Source of the DNA: DASVHS01 sp036390755
GTDB lineage: Bacteria > Acidobacteriota > Thermoanaerobaculia > Gp7-AA8
DNA: 27,091 nt
Assembly: GCA_036390755.1 (NCBI GenBank)
Contig: DASWBH010000466.1
Coordinates: 1 to 27,091 of the forward strand
Reading direction: 5' to 3'
Every line of letters begins with the position of its first letter. The first letter of the stretch is position 1. Of this stretch, positions 22,818-27,091 are shown in pieces. Both the position numbers and the translations under genes were made by a program. The notes under the pieces are model-generated. The model was not told where the DNA came from. It was given only the letters and a program-made list of their open reading frames with translations, and did no database searches.

Positions 22818-25154
22818 ATGCGGCGCGTCATCCGAGAGGTGGGGATCTTCGCGTTCTTCTTCGCCGCCGCGGCGGGGCTCACCTGGCCGCTCGCCTCCCA
22901 CCTCCGCACCGCCGCCCCCGACCTCGGCGATCCGATCCTGAACACGTGGATCCTCGACTGGGACTGCTACGCCCTCACGCATTCGCCGCTGCATCTGTTT
23001 GACGCGCCGATCTACCACCCGTCGAAGTATCCGCTCGCCTACAGCGAGAACATGCTCGGCATCGCGCTCTTCGGACTTCCGTTTCATCTCCTCGGTTTCG
23101 CGCCGCTGACGATCTACAACCTGCTCGTGCTCCTCGGCTTCGCGCATGCCGGCTACGGCGCGTTCGTGCTCGCGCGGATGATCACGAGGTCAGCGATTCC
23201 GTCGATCGTCGCCGGGATCTTCTTCGCGTTCACCTCGTTCAAGTTCGATCACATGTCGCACATCCAGATCCTCTGGAGCGGATGGCTGCCGCTGATCCTC
23301 GCTGCGCTGATTGCCTTCGCGGCGCGGCCGGCAATCGTCCGCGCTGCCCTGCTCGGCGGCGCATTTCTGATGAATGGCCTCACGAACATTCATTTCCTGC
23401 TGTTCGCCGCGATCGCGGTGGCGGTGAGCATCGCATTCATCGGCCTGACGCAGGCGACGTTCAACTGGCGTTTCTGGACTGGATCCATCGGCGCCATCGC
23501 AGTCGCGTCGGCTCTCCTCATTCCGATTCTCCTTCCCTACCGGACCATCTCGCGTCTTTACGGCGCGCGACGATTGCCGGCCGAGGTGCTGAGCGGATCG
23601 GCGACGTGGGACGACTGGCTGCGAACGACTTCGCGCAGCCGCACGTACGGTCAGCTTCAGGATCCGGCTTTCGCACACGCCGAGCGGCAGTTGTTTCCGG
23701 GCATGCTCTCGATCGTGCTGACGGTCTACGCGTTTCTCACTGCGCCGCGGCGCACGCGAACGGCGGGATCGGGAGTCCCGCCGCCGCGATGGCTGCGCGC
23801 GATCGACATCGCAATCATCGTCCTTGCCGCGATCGCCTGGATCGGCGCCGTGACCGCCGAATACCGGCTCGACATCGGCGGCGTGCGCCTGCTGTCGGTC
23901 GACAACTCGGCCATCCCGTTGGTCATTCTCATTCCGCTCGTCATCCTGCGCCTGGCGATCCGGATGCCGAGCGCGCTCGGCGGTTCCGACGGCCGCGCAC
24001 TGAGCGACGTGCTGCGCGACTCACGCTTCCATCCCGCCCTCTGGACCGCCTCGATTTGGATCATCCTCGGCATCCTCGGCTCGCTCGGCATGAACGCGTT
24101 TTTCCACGCCTACCTGTACAAGCATGTTGAGGCATTTCGTGCAGTGCGGGCGGCGGCTCGATGGGCGATTCTCGTGTACGTCGGCCTGGTGCCGTGGGCC
24201 GCGTCGGGCGCGGCCGAGCTGATCGCACGGCGGCGCGGCTGGCGGCGCGATGCCACCGCCGGCCTGCTGGTCATCGCGGCATTCATCGACGTGCTGCCGC
24301 GCGTCCGATGGGAACAAGCGCTGGTGCAGCACCCGCCGTTCTACCGGTGGCTCGCGCGTGAACGCGTCGGGCCGGTGCTCGAGCTGCCGATGCACACGGA
24401 CATGGGCGCCGAGTTCCAGTACCTCCTTCAGGCGACTCTTCACCACACGACGCTGCTCAACGGCACTTCGGGTTGGGAGCCGACGGCGCACGAACGATTG
24501 CGGTGGCGCACCGAGCAGAACAGGATGGACGAGACGTTCACGCGAACACTGGAGCGCTACGGCTGCCGCATCGTCGTCATCCACTCCGACCTCCTCGGAA
24601 TCACGAAAGCGGGCGTGCTGCGCTGGGTGGCGGCGGAAACCGCGGCCGGTCGCCTCGCGTTTCTCCGGCGCTTCGACGGCGGGATAAGCGGCGACTACGT
24701 CCTCGCGGTGACCCGCAATCTGCCGGAGTGGCCGCGGTACGTTGACAACTCATGGGACCCGGCCGGATTCCAGCAGGGCGAAAGCTTCCAGCGACTGCTG
24801 CGCGGCGAGCCGACGTACACGAGCTCCGTGTTCGGTCGCGTCGAGTCGCCGGGCATGTACGCCGACGTGCACGGTCCGCTCGATCTGTCCGGCTGGGCGC
24901 TCTCGCAATACGGCATTGACCACGTCACCGTCTTCGTACACGGCGCCACCGTGCGCTTCACGGCAGACAGGCACGACCGGCCTGACGTCGCGGCGATGTT
25001 CCCGTGGTATCCGAAGGTGCCTCAACCCGGCTTCGTGATTCACGTGCCGCAACGTCCGAGAGGAGTTCCGCGCGACACCGATGTGCAGGTCGAGATCGTG
25101 GACTCGGCCGGCCGAACGCTGCGGCTGCCGGACATCCCGCTGCACTGGGACTGA
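22818..25154 (+). CDS. Large polytopic membrane protein, GT-C glycosyltransferase-like, with C-terminal soluble domain
   Basis: A 778-residue protein from the ATG at 22818, 11 bp after the phosphodiesterase stop. About ten or more hydrophobic helices span residues 1-500. The first periplasmic loop has acidic residues in LGDPILNTWILDWDCYAL followed by IYHPSKYPLAYSENMLG, the pattern of GT-C-type membrane glycosyltransferases that use lipid-linked sugars, where a loop Asp is catalytic. Residues from about 500 form a soluble region, and the last 120 (DVHGPLDLSGWALSQYGIDHV onward) look like a beta-sandwich of the kind found in other secreted proteins. I cannot assign a specific family or substrate. 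The gene converges on a small unknown gene with only 5 bp between the stops. Confidence 0.82.
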   Translation: MRRVIREVGIFAFFFAAAAGLTWPLASHLRTAAPDLGDPILNTWILDWDCYALTHSPLHLFDAPIYHPSKYPLAYSENMLGIALFGLPFHLLGFAPLTIYNLLVLLGFAHAGYGAFVLARMITRSAIPSIVAGIFFAFTSFKFDHMSHIQILWSGWLPLILAALIAFAARPAIVRAALLGGAFLMNGLTNIHFLLFAAIAVAVSIAFIGLTQATFNWRFWTGSIGAIAVASALLIPILLPYRTISRLYGARRLPAEVLSGSATWDDWLRTTSRSRTYGQLQDPAFAHAERQLFPGMLSIVLTVYAFLTAPRRTRTAGSGVPPPRWLRAIDIAIIVLAAIAWIGAVTAEYRLDIGGVRLLSVDNSAIPLVILIPLVILRLAIRMPSALGGSDGRALSDVLRDSRFHPALWTASIWIILGILGSLGMNAFFHAYLYKHVEAFRAVRAAARWAILVYVGLVPWAASGAAELIARRRGWRRDATAGLLVIAAFIDVLPRVRWEQALVQHPPFYRWLARERVGPVLELPMHTDMGAEFQYLLQATLHHTTLLNGTSGWEPTAHERLRWRTEQNRMDETFTRTLERYGCRIVVIHSDLLGITKAGVLRWVAAETAAGRLAFLRRFDGGISGDYVLAVTRNLPEWPRYVDNSWDPAGFQQGESFQRLLRGEPTYTSSVFGRVESPGMYADVHGPLDLSGWALSQYGIDHVTVFVHGATVRFTADRHDRPDVAAMFPWYPKVPQPGFVIHVPQRPRGVPRDTDVQVEIVDSAGRTLRLPDIPLHWD

Positions 25155-25159
25155 GCAGG

Positions 25160-25367
25160 TCAGAATTCGTCGAGTACCTGCGGGAACTTCCAACGTGCTT
25201 CGCGGATCTCGTCCTCGATGATGTCGCGTTCGGGCGCGCCGGCGAGTTGCGGCACGTCCCAGTTCGAGAGCCACATCGGGCTGACGTACGGCAACACGGC
25301 GACGTGCTCGATGCGGTAGGGCAGGTTGCGCGCGGCGAATCGCGCGTTGAGGTACGCGACGACGTCC

Positions 25368-25393
<26 letters not shown>
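25160..25393 (-). CDS. Small conserved-looking protein of unknown function
   Basis: A 77-residue protein from the ATG at 25393. Its start lies inside the end of the NtrC-type regulator gene (26-bp overlap), so it is probably translationally coupled to it. It is soluble, without signal or membrane segment, with a mixed composition (DVVAYLNARFAARNLPYRI, then WLSNWDVPQLAGAPERDII) that reads like a real folded protein. No family is recognised. Confidence 0.65.
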
Positions 25394-26755
<1,362 letters not shown>

Positions 26756-26759
<4 letters not shown>

Positions 26760-27091
26760 CGCAGTCCAAAGTAGGAGCGGATCCGGGTCAGCAGCGTGAT
26801 CTCTTCTTCTTCCGGCGAGGCAGTCTGCATCTCGTTCAGCCGGATGCGCCGCTCCGTGACTTTCGACGAGATCACCTTCGTGAATTCGGGAGTGTCCTGC
26901 AGGATCGGCTGCAAGGCTTCTTTCGCAATCTCGATCGCGGTGACATCGGTCATGGCGATGACGTCGGCGGTGCGCGACTCGCCGGTGAGAAGCGCCATCT
27001 CGCCGAAGACGCTTCCCGGTCCGAGCTGCGCGACTTCATGGCGGCCGTTCTTCGTGTCGTCCGCCAGGCGCACCGACACGGTGCCTTCGTG
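26756..27091 (-). CDS. Cyclic-nucleotide-binding-domain protein, C-terminal part (5' end outside window)
   Basis: The reverse frame is open to the right edge, so the true start is not seen; HEGT precedes the GTG at 27079 in frame. The visible 111 residues hold the second half of a cNMP-binding beta-roll: VAQLGPGSVFGEMALLTGESRTADVIAMTDV, matching the phosphate-binding cassette FGE(x)aLL...RtA. A helix and an acidic linker (SPEEEEI) follow, with RIRSYFGLR at the end. Similar tails occur on mechanosensitive channels fused to a cNMP domain and on stand-alone cNMP regulators; the window does not decide. It is coupled by a 4-bp overlap to the NtrC-type regulator gene, suggesting a shared signalling role. 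Confidence 0.85.

Overview
The window is a GC-rich, densely coded stretch of bacterial chromosome with short intergenic gaps and many 4-bp ATGA/GTGA overlaps between genes. A Tat-exported formate dehydrogenase, a lipoprotein signal, signal-peptide enzymes, an NtrC-type regulator and dTDP-sugar genes point to a Gram-negative, didermic bacterium. The style would fit Acidobacteriota or a related deep-branching phylum, but no marker in the window fixes this. I saw no phage, insertion sequence, CRISPR array, rRNA or tRNA.

Left block (1-5.7 kb, minus strand). In transcription order: a small membrane protein with a basic tail, an exported YkuD_2-type L,D-transpeptidase-like protein, a DsbA/FrnE-family oxidoreductase, the catalytic subunit of a respiratory formate dehydrogenase, and its iron-sulfur subunit, which is cut by the window edge. 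Both the oxidoreductase and the formate dehydrogenase are read through an in-frame UGA that falls exactly on a catalytic residue. Each UGA is followed by a SECIS-like hairpin whose apical loop starts 17-18 nt downstream, so I annotate both as selenoproteins. An ordinary ORF caller splits the formate dehydrogenase and discards the N-terminus of the oxidoreductase.

Second block (5.7-9.3 kb, minus strand): a tight operon of a DegT-type sugar aminotransferase, a rhomboid protease, RmlA and an NAD-dependent sugar epimerase, suggesting surface-polysaccharide sugar synthesis. A 168-bp divergent region with a 12-bp direct repeat separates it from a secreted protein of unknown function (9.5-10.6 kb). 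A strong palindrome then lies between that gene and convergent tyrS.

Histidine block (11.9-19.2 kb, plus strand): hisZ-hisG-hisD-hisC-hisB-hisH-hisA::hisF-hisIE. It is preceded by a consensus-like promoter, a 16-codon leader peptide with five consecutive His codons, and a six-segment attenuator (A:B, C:D, E:F against B:C, D:E) that can be traced base by base. The terminator hairpin also sequesters the hisZ ribosome-binding site. HisA and HisF are encoded as one 504-residue protein, joining consecutive pathway steps. Histidinol-phosphatase is not in the window. A 32-bp near-perfect inverted repeat follows the operon.

Right block: cytidine deaminase, an exported amidohydrolase of the MTA/SAH deaminase type, a lipoprotein-like phosphodiesterase and a large polytopic membrane protein (19.3-25.2 kb, plus strand). 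Convergent to these are a cyclic-nucleotide-binding-domain protein (cut by the right edge), an NtrC-family sigma-54 activator and a small unknown protein.

Most noteworthy are the UPFC oxidoreductase beside a selenocysteine formate dehydrogenase, the HisA-HisF fusion, and the complete his attenuator. All statements come from reading the sequence and from family knowledge; no searches were run.
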